The notes below the pieces were generated by a model. The model saw only the letters and a list, made by a program, of their open reading frames with translations. It was not told the origin of the DNA and searched no databases. DNA of 64,000 nucleotides from Altererythrobacter lutimaris (GTDB lineage: Bacteria; Pseudomonadota; Alphaproteobacteria; Sphingomonadales; Sphingomonadaceae). Each line of letters starts with the position of its first letter. Positions within the stretch are counted from its first letter, which is position 1. Position numbers and translations under genes: made by a program. The stretch is taken from positions 1,488,001-1,552,000 of the forward strand of contig NZ_JABWTA010000001.1 of the NCBI RefSeq assembly GCF_013371495.1, written 5' to 3'. Positions 37,262 through 46,716 of the stretch are shown here, one piece after another.

Positions 37262-39384
37262 CAGAAGGCCTGTCCAAGGCTGACATAGACCGCGACCGGG
37301 CTATCCTGTGGTTCAGGATTGAGCGGCACGCCCACATCCACGCGGATCGGGCCGAAACCGGTCTTGTAGCGAATGCCCAAGCCCGCGCCGTATTTGATCG
37401 TGCGGAAATCCGGAGTAGAATCAGTCGAAACAGTGCCCAGATCAAAGAATGGCACCACTTGCACCGCGCCGTCGAACAATCCGGTGTCGATACGCGCTTC
37501 AAACGAGCCTTCGACAAGCGATCGTCCACCCGTTGCTTCGCCAAAATCATTACGCGGGCCAATCGCCTGAAAGCCATAGCCACGTACAGAGCCACCACCG
37601 CCTGCATAGAGCCTGCGGGATGGGGCTATCTGGAAAGTCTCCGCACCCTGGATCGTCGCAAAGCTCGCCCGACCAGCCAGGACAACGCCTTCGCTGACCG
37701 GCTGGTAATAGCTCGCGTCGCCTCGCGCGCGAACATAGAAGCTGGTCTCGCCAGAGCTGCGTGATGCCTCAGGCGCGGCAAACAAGGTCACGCGATAACC
37801 CTGCGTCGGATCAAGCAGCGAGTCGCTGCCGTCAAGCGTCACACGCCCGAACAACGAGGCGATGCGGAAGGTCCGACGCGGCCGCTCGATACCATTGGTG
37901 ACACGATTGCGCTCGTCTGTGAGAAGAACTTCCGCGCCAACCGCCCAACCCAAGGGTTTCTGGAACAACAGGTTCGAGAGCCGCTCGACAGAACCGCGCA
38001 CGGCAATTGTGCGCGCATCCACCGCTTCAGTGGTGATGTCGCTCGCGTAGGCGTCGAGCGCCAGAACCTGATCGCGACGACGCCAATTACTACGCGTAAA
38101 GCCAACACCGGCAAGCTGTTCGCGCGTGCCCAAAATACCGCGAACCTTCAGCGCGCCTTCGGGCGGAAAGAGATTGCGGTGCTCCCAGCTCGCTTGTACT
38201 TTGAAACCGTCTTCGGTGCCATAACCGACCGCGCCAGCAATGGTTCGCAAACGTGCAGGCTCGAGCCCGACATCAAGCATCATTTCGCCTGGCTCGTTAC
38301 CGACGGGTTCTTCAATAACGCGCGGCGTAATGGTGAGCGTTGAGACCAGGCCGGTTGCCAAAACCGCCCGGCGCAAATCCTGCTCCAAACTACGCTGATA
38401 GGTCTCACCGGGATCAAACCGAGCAATGCGTTGGAGATGACGGCTGGAGAGAAATTCAGGCTTGTCGCTTTGAACGCCTGCGAAAGCGTACTTCCCACCC
38501 GGATCAACCGGCATGTTGAGGTCGCCTTCATCGCGCTCATGATCAATCAGGAGTTCGGGGCTTGCGATGGTAGCAAAAGGATATCCGGTTTCGCCCAACA
38601 GGAAATCGAGCGCTTGCTTGCGTTCCAGAATGCGGTCGCTGTTGAGCGGGTCGCCGGACTTGATGCCGAAACTGGTCCGCAGCAGCCTCGCATCAGGTGC
38701 TTGATCGAGAGCGCCCAAGTCGATTGCGCCGAAGCGGTAGCGCGTGCCAGGCAGTATATCGAAGCGCGCCCGTGGCTCTGTATCTGCAGTTTCGTCACCC
38801 GGCTGAACCCCGCCGATCGAGCGGATCACACGCGCATCATAATAGCCATAGGCGCGAAGCAGCTGATCGAGCAGGTCCTGATCGGCGCGGGCGCGAGCAG
38901 CAAGTTGCGCGATGTTCTCATCACCAGACCCGAGCGCTTCGATCGTCGAGAGCGCCTTGAACCGCGCGACAAAGCCTGTCTTTTCCGGGAAAGCGTCATT
39001 GTCCTGAGGAAAACCGAGCAGCAAACGCTCGTCGACTTCGATTACATCGTCGATTGCGACACGTGGTGGCAGCTCAAGACCTTCAAGGTCTGCAAAAGGC
39101 TCGGCGTCAACCGTTTCGGTAGGCACGACACTATCGGGCAGCGCAATTACCTCTTGCAACTGTTCTTCGCTCGGCGTGTCGAGCTCAATCTGATCGATCG
39201 GAGGGAGGTCGACCTGAGCAGGAGGCGCGCTTTCCGTCTGTGTCTGATCGCCCGCCCAGTCTTCCGGGTTCTCAACCGCTTCCTCAGGGATCAGATCGTC
39301 CAGCCGCTCTGGCACGACCTGTGCTCGCCCAGCCTCAGGCGCAGCAGCCAGCACAATAGCCAGAACGGGTAGCAATATTCTCAT
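37261..39384 (-). CDS. tamA: Outer membrane assembly protein TamA (BamA/Omp85 family)
   Basis: TamA is the Omp85 barrel partner of TamB. The 707-residue protein starts with a signal peptide (MRILLPVLAIVLAAAPEAG, cleaved near GRAQ), an acidic P- and E-rich linker of about 100 residues, POTRA domains (for example LLRAYGYYDARVIR and the stretch FLLGETGYPFATIASPELL), and a 16-strand barrel with the lid-loop region RRLYAGGGGSVRGYGFQ. It ends with the phenylalanine of SLGQAF. The ATG at 39384 starts the signal peptide; the open frame to 39699 overlaps the bpt gene and is rejected. The long linker is unusual. Confidence 0.94.
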   Translation of the reverse strand: MRILLPVLAIVLAAAPEAGRAQVVPERLDDLIPEEAVENPEDWAGDQTQTESAPPAQVDLPPIDQIELDTPSEEQLQEVIALPDSVVPTETVDAEPFADLEGLELPPRVAIDDVIEVDERLLLGFPQDNDAFPEKTGFVARFKALSTIEALGSGDENIAQLAARARADQDLLDQLLRAYGYYDARVIRSIGGVQPGDETADTEPRARFDILPGTRYRFGAIDLGALDQAPDARLLRTSFGIKSGDPLNSDRILERKQALDFLLGETGYPFATIASPELLIDHERDEGDLNMPVDPGGKYAFAGVQSDKPEFLSSRHLQRIARFDPGETYQRSLEQDLRRAVLATGLVSTLTITPRVIEEPVGNEPGEMMLDVGLEPARLRTIAGAVGYGTEDGFKVQASWEHRNLFPPEGALKVRGILGTREQLAGVGFTRSNWRRRDQVLALDAYASDITTEAVDARTIAVRGSVERLSNLLFQKPLGWAVGAEVLLTDERNRVTNGIERPRRTFRIASLFGRVTLDGSDSLLDPTQGYRVTLFAAPEASRSSGETSFYVRARGDASYYQPVSEGVVLAGRASFATIQGAETFQIAPSRRLYAGGGGSVRGYGFQAIGPRNDFGEATGGRSLVEGSFEARIDTGLFDGAVQVVPFFDLGTVSTDSTPDFRTIKYGAGLGIRYKTGFGPIRVDVGVPLNPEPQDSPVAVYVSLGQAF

Positions 39385-39433
39385 GGTGAAGAGCGCAGTG
39401 GCGCTCGAATGCTTTCGCAGCGCTGTACGCCGA

Positions 39434-40267
39434 TCAGCTGGGATCGATCCGTGCAGGCTGGCCGTCTTTCCCGCTGCCGATTTCGAGCCTTTGCCCGGGC
39501 TTGGTCGCGTTTGCGATAAGCTCGCGCTGCTCGACTTCGCCAAAGCGCGCCCAACCATCACGGGTAAGCTTTTCAAGCGGGCGGAAGCGAACCTTGTATT
39601 GCATGCGTGCAGAGCCCTCGACCCAATAGCCGAGATACACATATGGCAGCCCTTCAGCTGCCGCTCTGCGAATGTGGTCAAGGATGATGTAATTGCCAAG
39701 ACCGGCCCGTTGCTCGTGTTCAGGGTCGTAAAAACTGTAAATCATCGACATGCCGTCGCCTTGACGGTCTGTCAGACATGCACCGACAAGCTGACCCGGT
39801 TCTCCACTCGCCGTTGGTTCCCGATACTCAACCAAACAGCTGGATACCGGGGTGTGTTCCACCATGTCGGCGTAGTCCATCTCGTCCATCGCGGCCATCC
39901 CTCCGTCAGGGTGACGTGCGGCGAGATACTTCTGCAGCAAGGCGAACTGTTCGTCAGTTGCCCAAGGGCGGCATTCCGTCGCGATCAAATCGCCGTTCCG
40001 CTTGAGGAGACGACGCTGCGTATTGGAAGGTTGAAACTCTTCAGCGACCACTCTGACAGAAACGCATGCCTGACAATCGAGGCAGCTCGGACGATAGGCG
40101 ACAGTCTGACTGCGGCGGAAACCTATCCGGCCCAATGCTTCGTTGAGCTGATCCGCATGCGGACCCTTCAATTCGGTGAAGACCTTACGCTCGCTACGAC
40201 CAGGCAGATAGGGGCACGGTGCAGGGCTTGTCACGAAAAAGCGAGGAAAGCGGATCGGAGCCGTCAC
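39434..40267 (-). CDS. bpt: Aspartate/glutamate leucyltransferase (Bpt)
   Basis: Bpt transfers leucine from Leu-tRNA to proteins with N-terminal Asp or Glu, marking them for ClpS-ClpAP degradation. The 277-residue protein has the cysteine motif [12 protein letters not shown], the DUPLi/GNAT-like core with [22 protein letters not shown] and [17 protein letters not shown], typical of ATE/Bpt proteins. The start ATG at 40267 gives the family N-terminus ([18 protein letters not shown]). The upstream 197 bases contain palindromes that may be regulatory. Confidence 0.93.
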   Translation of the reverse strand: MTAPIRFPRFFVTSPAPCPYLPGRSERKVFTELKGPHADQLNEALGRIGFRRSQTVAYRPSCLDCQACVSVRVVAEEFQPSNTQRRLLKRNGDLIATECRPWATDEQFALLQKYLAARHPDGGMAAMDEMDYADMVEHTPVSSCLVEYREPTASGEPGQLVGACLTDRQGDGMSMIYSFYDPEHEQRAGLGNYIILDHIRRAAAEGLPYVYLGYWVEGSARMQYKVRFRPLEKLTRDGWARFGEVEQRELIANATKPGQRLEIGSGKDGQPARIDPS

Positions 40268-40376
40268 AGTTTTGCCAGGGTCCTTTCAGGCCGTTAAATC
40301 GGAGTTCGTGAATCGCCATGAGGGCGCGTTAACCCGATCTTATGCCTATTTGCCCCGCGCGGTAAAAGACTATTAA

Positions 40377-40402
40377 CCATGAAACATGGTAACCAATTGG
40401 TT
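40377..40402. promoter_or_regulatory. Two adjacent palindromes upstream of bpt
   Basis: CCATG-AAA-CATGG (40377-40389) is followed one base later by the perfect palindrome AACCAATTGGTT (40391-40402). They lie 110-135 bases upstream of the bpt start, in the 197-base gap after the threonine dehydratase gene, and could be operators. No T-run makes them terminators. Confidence 0.35.
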
Positions 40403-40464
40403 ATTTTGCACATTCAAACGCCAGCCTGAGCGGCTGTCAGCGATGAATTGCGGGATTTTGCGTA

Positions 40465-41718
40465 TTAGTTGAGTTCAGCGAGCTCGACCTTGTAGCCTTT
40501 CGCCTTCAGCGCATTAACCAGCGCTTCCAATTGTTCGCGGTCGCGGGCTTCACATTCGATGTCTGTGATGAGGCCTTTGGCTGGCAAAGTTGTGAAGATG
40601 CGCTGGTGATAGATCTCGATGATGTTCACATTGTGCGCATCAAACTCGCGCATCACTTTGAACAAAGCGCCGGGACGGTCTTGCAGAGTGATGCGAAGCC
40701 TCGCCAAGCGGCCTTGCCTTGCCAGATCGCGCAACAGCACATTCGCGAGCAGCCGTGTGTCGATATTGCCGCCGCACAGCACCAGACCGATTGTCTTGCC
40801 TTTGAAGCGCTCCGGGTTCTGCAGAACCGCTGCGAGGCCAGCCGCGCCCGCCCCTTCGACCACAGTCTTCTCGATCTGAAGCAGCAGCGAGACCGCTTTC
40901 TCAAGCGAGCGTTCTTCAACCAGCTCGATATCATCGACCAGATCCGCGATGATCTGAGAAGTGAATTCGCCGGGAGCCTTCACTGCAATGCCTTCCGCCA
41001 GCGTGTCGCCGCCGCAATCCATGTCGAGGCCTTTGACCTTGGCATACATTGACGGGAAGAGCGCTGCTTGCACCCCGATCACTTCAGTTTCAGGCCGCAA
41101 GGTCTTCGCGACAGTCGCCATGCCGGAGATGAGCCCGCCGCCGCCAATCGGCACGACCAAGCAATCCAGGTCTGGCACCGCCTCCAGCATTTCGAGCCCG
41201 ACTGTGCCTTGTCCGGCGGCCACATGCGGATCATCAAACGGGTGCACGAAAGTGAGATTGCGTTCCTGCTCCAGCTTGCGCGCATGAGCATAAGCATCGT
41301 CATAGGTCTCGCCTTCGAGCACGACATTGCCGCCGACCTGCTCGGTCTGCATGACTTTCACTGTCGGCGTTGTGCGCGGCATCACGATAGTGACAGGCAC
41401 GCCCAGACGCGTCCCGTGATAGCTGAGGCCCTGACTGTGATTACCAGCAGAGGCCGCAATCACGCCGCGCTTCTGCTGTTCCTCGGTCAGCTGGAGCAAG
41501 GCATTCAATGCGCCGCGTTCCTTATAGGCAGCGGTAAACTGCAAATTCTCGAACTTCAGCCAGATTTGCGCGCCGGTAATCGATGACAGCGTCTTTGAAT
41601 GCATCATCGGCGTTTTGACCACTGCGCCTTCAATGCGCGCAGCCGCTTCGCGGATGTGGTCCAGCGTCAGCGCATCACGCGCATTCTCGAAAGCCTTCAA
41701 AGCCGGGTTCGCAGTCAT
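40465..41718 (-). CDS. ilvA: Threonine ammonia-lyase (threonine dehydratase) with ACT domain
   Basis: This PLP enzyme deaminates threonine to 2-oxobutyrate, the first step to isoleucine or a catabolic route. The 417-residue protein has the PLP lysine K66 in TAAYKERGAL, the phosphate loop SAGNHSQGLS, and the glycine-rich VVPIGGGGLISG. A C-terminal ACT-like domain (about 330-417, LRITLQDRPGALFKVMREF) suggests allosteric control, likely by isoleucine or valine; it is shorter than the double domain of E. coli IlvA. The ATG at 41718 is used because the frame upstream to 41775 overlaps the neighbouring promoter region. Confidence 0.92.
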   Translation of the reverse strand: MTANPALKAFENARDALTLDHIREAAARIEGAVVKTPMMHSKTLSSITGAQIWLKFENLQFTAAYKERGALNALLQLTEEQQKRGVIAASAGNHSQGLSYHGTRLGVPVTIVMPRTTPTVKVMQTEQVGGNVVLEGETYDDAYAHARKLEQERNLTFVHPFDDPHVAAGQGTVGLEMLEAVPDLDCLVVPIGGGGLISGMATVAKTLRPETEVIGVQAALFPSMYAKVKGLDMDCGGDTLAEGIAVKAPGEFTSQIIADLVDDIELVEERSLEKAVSLLLQIEKTVVEGAGAAGLAAVLQNPERFKGKTIGLVLCGGNIDTRLLANVLLRDLARQGRLARLRITLQDRPGALFKVMREFDAHNVNIIEIYHQRIFTTLPAKGLITDIECEARDREQLEALVNALKAKGYKVELAELN

Positions 41719-41804
41719 AGTGTGTGCGGTGCTACGGCGTGGATGCATCAGGTGCAATCGTGAATATGTTTGCATGGCCCGCTTTTGTCGGTAACCGAAG
41801 GCCT

Positions 41805-42719
41805 ATGACGACAACGCATAGCGAGCCGAAGACCGTCGCCTTTCTCGGCCTTGGAGTGATGGGCGGACCGATGGCAGGCCATCTCGCCGCTGCCGGACAC
41901 ACAGTTCGCGCTTACAACCGCACCGGCTCGAAAGCGAATGCGTGGGCTGAAGAACATTCTGCCAAAGGTTCTAACGTTGAGGCTTGTCCGACCGCAGCAG
42001 AAGCCGCGCGCGAGGCGGAGATTGTCTTCGCATGCCTCGGCAATGACGAGGATGTCGCAGCGGTCCTCCTAAATGAAGACGGTGCACTCGCCGCCATGCG
42101 CGGAGGCGCTCTGCTGGTCGATCACACAACCGTCTCTGCCAACATGGCACGCAGGATCGAAGCAGCAGCAAGCGAGTGCGGCGTGCTCGCCATCGATGCA
42201 CCTGTCTCCGGCGGGCAAGCTGGCGCAGAAAACGGACAGCTTGCGATCATGTGCGGCGGGAGCGCAGAAGCAATGGCGCGCGCGGCGCCAGTCATGGATT
42301 GCTATGCCAAAGCGATCGTCCACGTCGGCGGCCCAGGTGCAGGCCAGACCGCAAAGATGGTCAACCAGATGTGCATTGCCGGCGTTCTGGGCGGATTGTC
42401 GGAAGGCATCCGGCTTGCGCAGGCCTCCGGCCTCGATCTCGACAAGACATACCAGGCGATTTCAGGCGGCGCTGCGCAAAGCTGGCAGATGGACAATCGC
42501 TGGGCCACTATGGTCGAAGACGAGTTCGATTTCGGCTTTGCAATCGACTGGATGCGCAAGGATCTGGGCTATGCCTTGGCGGAAGCCCAACGGCTTGGGC
42601 TGTCATCACCAATTAGCGCATTGGTCGATCAATTCTATGCCGATGTTCAAGCCGCTGGCGGCGGGCGCAGGGATACAAGCGCACTGATTTCGCGTTTGCC
42701 CAAGGGAGGGGAAAAATGA
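41805..42719 (+). CDS. NAD(P)-dependent beta-hydroxyacid dehydrogenase family protein
   Basis: A member of the 3-hydroxyisobutyrate/tartronate semialdehyde reductase family. The 304-residue protein has the Rossmann motif LGLGVMGGPMAGHLAAAGH, the substrate motif DAPVSGGQAGAENGQLAIM, and the catalytic lysine in GAGQTAKMVNQM. The exact substrate is not determined. The ATG at 41805 fits the family; the frame is open to 41724 without a ribosome site. It overlaps the next gene by four bases (ATGA), so both probably belong to one operon. Confidence 0.9.
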   Translation: MTTTHSEPKTVAFLGLGVMGGPMAGHLAAAGHTVRAYNRTGSKANAWAEEHSAKGSNVEACPTAAEAAREAEIVFACLGNDEDVAAVLLNEDGALAAMRGGALLVDHTTVSANMARRIEAAASECGVLAIDAPVSGGQAGAENGQLAIMCGGSAEAMARAAPVMDCYAKAIVHVGGPGAGQTAKMVNQMCIAGVLGGLSEGIRLAQASGLDLDKTYQAISGGAAQSWQMDNRWATMVEDEFDFGFAIDWMRKDLGYALAEAQRLGLSSPISALVDQFYADVQAAGGGRRDTSALISRLPKGGEK

Positions 42720-44401
42720 CTGTAATGGAACGGGTATCTTCGGCCCTAAAGACCGGTCTGCTCGCGGGAGCGGCTGCCGCTTTACTCCCCGCGCCTGCTC
42801 TGGCGGATACGCTCATTTACAATGTCGATGGCCTGACGATTGACGAGAAAGGCAATGTCGAGCGCTTTGCCTCGCTGGTGATCGACGATGATGGCACGGT
42901 GCGCGACATCCTGCTGCGCGGCGAGAAACGTCCAACCGATATAGACTTTTCCGTCGATGGCGAAGGCCGGGTCATGATGCCCGGCTTCATCGATGCGCAT
43001 CTGCATGTCATGGGGATCGGCTTTGCAGCACTCACGCTGGACCTGTCGCAAACCGAGAGCTTGGAAGAAGCGCTAGCAGCCATTGCCGAGTTTGCAGAAG
43101 CCAATCCGGGTCGCCCGTGGATATTGGGAGGCGGCTGGAACCAGGAGAAATGGGGCCTTGGCCGTTTCCCCACTGCCGCAGAGTTGGATGCAATCGTCCC
43201 TGATCGCCCGGTTTACCTCACGCGAGTTGATGGCCACGCGGGCTGGGCCAACTCGCTCGCCATGCAAGCCGCAGGTGTCGATGCGAGCGCAGTCTCGCCA
43301 GCAGGCGGCCGGATCGAGCGGCTGGCTGGAAGCGAGACGCCAAGCGGAATCTTTGTCGATGCAGCAGAGAGTTTAGTCACACGAGCAATTCCCGCTCCGC
43401 GCGCAGTTGAACGCGATCTAGCGCTGTCCAAAGCGCAGGAAGTTCTGTTTGCGCAAGGCGTCACAGCGGCCGCTGATATGGGCACCTCGATTGAGGACTG
43501 GCAGACCTTCCGCCGCGCTGGTGACAGAGGCGCGCTCAAGCTGCGCATCATGTCCTATGCCAGCTCTTTGGAGACCATGCAGCTGATTGCAGGCCCCGGC
43601 CCGACGCCATGGCTCTATGAGGACCGCCTTCGGATGGGCGGGATCAAGATTTATCTCGACGGCGCGCTGGGATCACGCGGTGCCTGGCTCAAGGAAGACT
43701 ATGCCGATGAGCCGGGCAATCGCGGCATTCCCATCCTGACGCCCGCTCAGCTGCGCAACACGATGAGCCGTGCGGCCATGGATGGTTTCCAGACTGCGGT
43801 CCATGCGATTGGCGATGCGGCCAATGCGGAAGTGCTTGCAGCGATTGAAGAGCTCAGCGAGACTTACGAAGGCGACAGGCGCTGGCGGATTGAGCATGCG
43901 CAGATTGTCGATCCCGCCGACATTCCAAAGCTCGCTGAGCATGGCATTATTGCAAGCTATCAGCCGCTCCATCAGACGTCCGACCGGGTGATGGCGGAAG
44001 CGCGGATGGGGCTCGGCAGGCTTGGCGGAGCCTATGCATGGCGCAGCGTCCTCAATGCAGGCGGCCGGATTACCTTCGGTTCCGATGCTCCGGTGGAACC
44101 GGCGGATACGCCAGCGGGGATTGCCGTTGCAATCAGCCGCACCGATGCCAATGGCGAGCCGTTTGGAGGCTGGCTGCCACAGGAAACCGTCTCGCGAGCG
44201 CAGGCCATTGCAGGATTTTCGAGCGATGCCGCTTTTGCAGGATTTGCCGAAGGGCGGTTCGGCCGGCTGGTGCCGGGTGAACGCGCGGACTTTGTGCTGG
44301 TGGATCGCGATCCGATGCTGTCTTCGCCTGCAGAAATCCGTAACATGACAGTGTTGGAGACATGGATCGGGGGCGAGCGCGTCTATAAGCGCGCCGAGTA
44401 A
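42716..44401 (+). CDS. Exported amidohydrolase family protein (YtcJ-like)
   Basis: A metal-dependent hydrolase of the amidohydrolase superfamily, of unknown substrate. The 561-residue protein begins with a signal peptide cleaved near residue 30 (PAPALA-DT), so it is probably periplasmic. Metal ligands are visible as H95 and H97 (FIDAHLHVMG), a histidine in FQTAVHAIGDAAN, another in WRIEHAQIV, and an aspartate in TFGSDAPVEPAD. The family-typical ILGGGWNQEKWG lies near residue 138. Its stop is three bases from that of the convergent tatC. Confidence 0.92.
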   Translation: MTVMERVSSALKTGLLAGAAAALLPAPALADTLIYNVDGLTIDEKGNVERFASLVIDDDGTVRDILLRGEKRPTDIDFSVDGEGRVMMPGFIDAHLHVMGIGFAALTLDLSQTESLEEALAAIAEFAEANPGRPWILGGGWNQEKWGLGRFPTAAELDAIVPDRPVYLTRVDGHAGWANSLAMQAAGVDASAVSPAGGRIERLAGSETPSGIFVDAAESLVTRAIPAPRAVERDLALSKAQEVLFAQGVTAAADMGTSIEDWQTFRRAGDRGALKLRIMSYASSLETMQLIAGPGPTPWLYEDRLRMGGIKIYLDGALGSRGAWLKEDYADEPGNRGIPILTPAQLRNTMSRAAMDGFQTAVHAIGDAANAEVLAAIEELSETYEGDRRWRIEHAQIVDPADIPKLAEHGIIASYQPLHQTSDRVMAEARMGLGRLGGAYAWRSVLNAGGRITFGSDAPVEPADTPAGIAVAISRTDANGEPFGGWLPQETVSRAQAIAGFSSDAAFAGFAEGRFGRLVPGERADFVLVDRDPMLSSPAEIRNMTVLETWIGGERVYKRAE

Positions 44402-44404
44402 GAC

Positions 44405-45229
44405 CTAAGCGCTGCTCTCGCTCTTGCTGGACGCTGTTTCAGGTGCGTCTTCGGATGTTTCTTCCTCGTCTGGTTTCCTGCCGCGCTCTTGCCAGCGCAT
44501 CAGCAGCAGCGAGCCTTCAAACAGCAACAGCAGCGGGACGGCTAGGATCAGCTGCGAGCCCGGATCAGGCGGCGTGACAATCGCGGCAAGCGCTACAATG
44601 CCAACGATCACATAGCGCCGCGCTGCGACCAGCTGTTCGCGCTGGACGATACCGGCGCGGTTGAGCAGCAGCAGCAGGACTGGCAGCAGGAAACTCATCC
44701 CGAAAGCGAGAATGAACTGCATGACCAGGCTGAGATACTCGCCTGCGGAGGGCAGCGCATTGACTTCAAGCCCGCCGGCATCGCCTTCGAACCCGAGGAA
44801 CCATTCGAACGCCACTGGCATGACGACGAAATAGGCCAGCGAAGCGCCTGCTGTGAACAGAATAGGCGTCGCGATCAGGAAGGGCAGGAAAGCCTTCTTC
44901 TCTTTCGCATAGAGGCCCGGCGCGACAAACGCCCACAGCTGGTTGGCGATGATTGGAAAGCTCACAAAGAACCCTGCGAAGAGTGCGACTTTAAGCTCGA
45001 CGAAGAACACTTCGTATAGCTTGGTGAAAATGAGCTGCCCTTCCCCTTCCGGAAACGCGTCTTTCAGCGGCTGGACCAGAATGCCGAGGATCGGGTCCGC
45101 GAAATAAAAGCATACACCAAAACCGATGATCAGCGCGAAGATACTGCGCATCAAGCGGCTGCGCAGCTCGACCAGGTGATCGAGCAGTGGGGCTTGCGTT
45201 TCGTCTATGTCGCGAATGTTGAAAGCCAC
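44405..45229 (-). CDS. tatC: Sec-independent protein translocase TatC
   Basis: TatC is the six-helix receptor that binds twin-arginine signal peptides. The 274-residue protein has the N-terminal DHLVELRSRLMRSIFAL (with the recognition glutamate), the FVSFPIIANQLWAFVAPGLYAKEKK loop of the family in positions about 100-124, the FGMSFLLPVLLLLLNR segment, and RRYVIVGIVALAAIVTPPDP. A charged E- and S-rich C-terminal tail follows. It is last in the tatABC run, six bases after tatB. Confidence 0.97.
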   Translation of the reverse strand: MAFNIRDIDETQAPLLDHLVELRSRLMRSIFALIIGFGVCFYFADPILGILVQPLKDAFPEGEGQLIFTKLYEVFFVELKVALFAGFFVSFPIIANQLWAFVAPGLYAKEKKAFLPFLIATPILFTAGASLAYFVVMPVAFEWFLGFEGDAGGLEVNALPSAGEYLSLVMQFILAFGMSFLLPVLLLLLNRAGIVQREQLVAARRYVIVGIVALAAIVTPPDPGSQLILAVPLLLLFEGSLLLMRWQERGRKPDEEETSEDAPETASSKSESSA

Positions 45230-45235
45230 GGCCCG

Positions 45236-45703
45236 CTACCCCTTCTTCTCAGAGCTGGTTTTGGGTTTGGGTTTTGGCGCGCCTTTCGGACTTGCTGGTG
45301 TCTCGCTCAATGGCAATTCCGGCTCGGCTGAAACGCCCTTTATCTCAGGGTTATCTCGCGTCATCTCGGCTCTATCTTCAGCCGTCTGCACCGGAGGCCC
45401 GGTCATCTCAGGCGCGGTTTCAGGGCGGGCGGGAGCCTCGCTGAACTTGGGATCGGCAGGCGTATCAGCGCTGGTCTTCGCCATGATGGCTTCGTTCTGC
45501 GCTTTCCACTTTTTCTCCATGTCTTCGAGCTCGGCCTCGCGCACCATAGCGTCGAGCCCTGTGCGGAAGTGGCTGGAAACACGGCGAATTTTACCGACCC
45601 AACGGCCCACCGTGCGCAGCGCAAGCGGCATGTCCTTCGGGCCGATGACAATCACCGCCACTATCACAAGGACCAGTAATTCAGCTGCGCCGATATCAAA
45701 CAT
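45236..45703 (-). CDS. tatB: Sec-independent protein translocase TatB
   Basis: TatB forms the receptor complex with TatC. The 155-residue protein has the N-terminal helix MFDIGAAELLVLVIVAVIVIG, the hinge GPKDMPLALRTVGRW, an amphipathic helix and a charged, P-rich tail that is likely disordered. The position between tatA and tatC supports TatB rather than a second TatA. It starts 37 bases after the tatA stop. Confidence 0.95.
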   Translation of the reverse strand: MFDIGAAELLVLVIVAVIVIGPKDMPLALRTVGRWVGKIRRVSSHFRTGLDAMVREAELEDMEKKWKAQNEAIMAKTSADTPADPKFSEAPARPETAPEMTGPPVQTAEDRAEMTRDNPEIKGVSAEPELPLSETPASPKGAPKPKPKTSSEKKG

Positions 45704-45740
45704 CGATGTCTTCCGGCGTGAGTGGGGTTAGCGAATAGGC

Positions 45741-45974
45741 TTAGCTGGCCTTGTCGCCAGACTCAGACTTCTGCGCGTCGGACGACGGGTCCTTCGCAGT
45801 GGCTTCGATCTGCGCTGAAGGCTTGCCATCCTTGGCCTCGTCTTCGTTCATGCCTTTCTTGAAGCTACTGATTCCCTTGCCGAAATCGCCCATCATCTCT
45901 GAAATGCGGCCACGCCCGAACAGGACGAGGATAACCACAGCGATGATCGCAAGTTGCCAGACACTAAGACCCAT
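45741..45974 (-). CDS. tatA: Sec-independent protein translocase TatA
   Basis: TatA is the pore-forming or membrane-thinning component of the Tat system. The 77-residue protein shows a membrane helix (LSVWQLAIIAVVILVLFG) with the FGRGRISEMMGDFGKGI amphipathic helix, then an acidic hydrophilic tail. It begins 73 bases after scpB. With tatB and tatC it forms a complete Tat operon. Confidence 0.96.
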   Translation of the reverse strand: MGLSVWQLAIIAVVILVLFGRGRISEMMGDFGKGISSFKKGMNEDEAKDGKPSAQIEATAKDPSSDAQKSESGDKAS

Positions 45975-46047
45975 TGGGATGCCTTCCTAAGTGATTTACC
46001 TCTGCAATATAGGGATTGTGACGCGCTTGCGCCAGTCGTAGCGCGTA

Positions 46048-46716
46048 TCAATCTGTCTGCTGGATAAGCGCCGCTTCTTCAGAAGAGCTTTCGAGTTCCG
46101 GCTCAGCACCGTCATCCGGCGCAGCCTCTTCCTCGCCAGGTGTATCATCGGGCCGCATCGCTTCTTCCAACGCATCATCGACCGGATCGAGCAGACCTGC
46201 AGCGCGAAGCTCGTCCATCCCGGGCAAGTCCTTGCGACTTTCAAGCCCGAAATGTTCAAGGAATTCAGGGGTTGTAGCGTAAATCACTGGAAGCCCCGGC
46301 ACTTCACGCCTCCCGGCCATGCGGATCCAACCCGCCTCCATCAGCACGTCTAAAGTGCCTTTCGCCGTCTGAACGCCACGAATGGATTCGATCTCTGCGC
46401 GGCTGACAGGCTCGTGATAGGCGATAATTGCGAGTACCTCGGTTGCTGCGCGGCTCAAGCGGCGGACCTGTTCGCGCTCGCGCCTCAAGAGGTGCGCCAG
46501 ATCCGGTGCAGTCTCAAAATGCCAGCGCTTGCCGCGCTCGACCAGATGCACGCCGCGTTCCGCATAGTGCTCTGCCAAACGGCGCAACCCTTCGCGGACC
46601 TCGGATTGCTCAGCATCGCCCAGATGACGCGCAAGCACATCGACTGTCAGGGGCTCTTCGGAGGCGAACAAAGTCGCTTCCAATGCGCGTTCGATATCAG
46701 TCATTTGCTCGCTCAT
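46048..46716 (-). CDS. scpB: Segregation and condensation protein ScpB
   Basis: ScpB is the winged-helix accessory subunit of the Smc-ScpAB condensin. The 222-residue protein has ALEATLFASEEPLTVDVLARH at the start of the first winged helix and ATEVLAIIAYHEPVSRAEIE with GVQTAKGTLDVLMEAGWI in the second. The tail of about 50 residues is strongly acidic (D, E and S). It overlaps scpA by four bases. Smc itself is not in the window. Confidence 0.95.
   Translation of the reverse strand: MSEQMTDIERALEATLFASEEPLTVDVLARHLGDAEQSEVREGLRRLAEHYAERGVHLVERGKRWHFETAPDLAHLLRREREQVRRLSRAATEVLAIIAYHEPVSRAEIESIRGVQTAKGTLDVLMEAGWIRMAGRREVPGLPVIYATTPEFLEHFGLESRKDLPGMDELRAAGLLDPVDDALEEAMRPDDTPGEEEAAPDDGAEPELESSSEEAALIQQTD

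Noticed and set aside
38431..39372. 313-residue plus-strand frame opposite tamA
   Set aside because: Antisense shadow of a gene with clear POTRA and barrel motifs.
39385..39699. N-terminal extension of TamA
   Set aside because: It would overlap the bpt gene and put 105 residues before an evident signal peptide.
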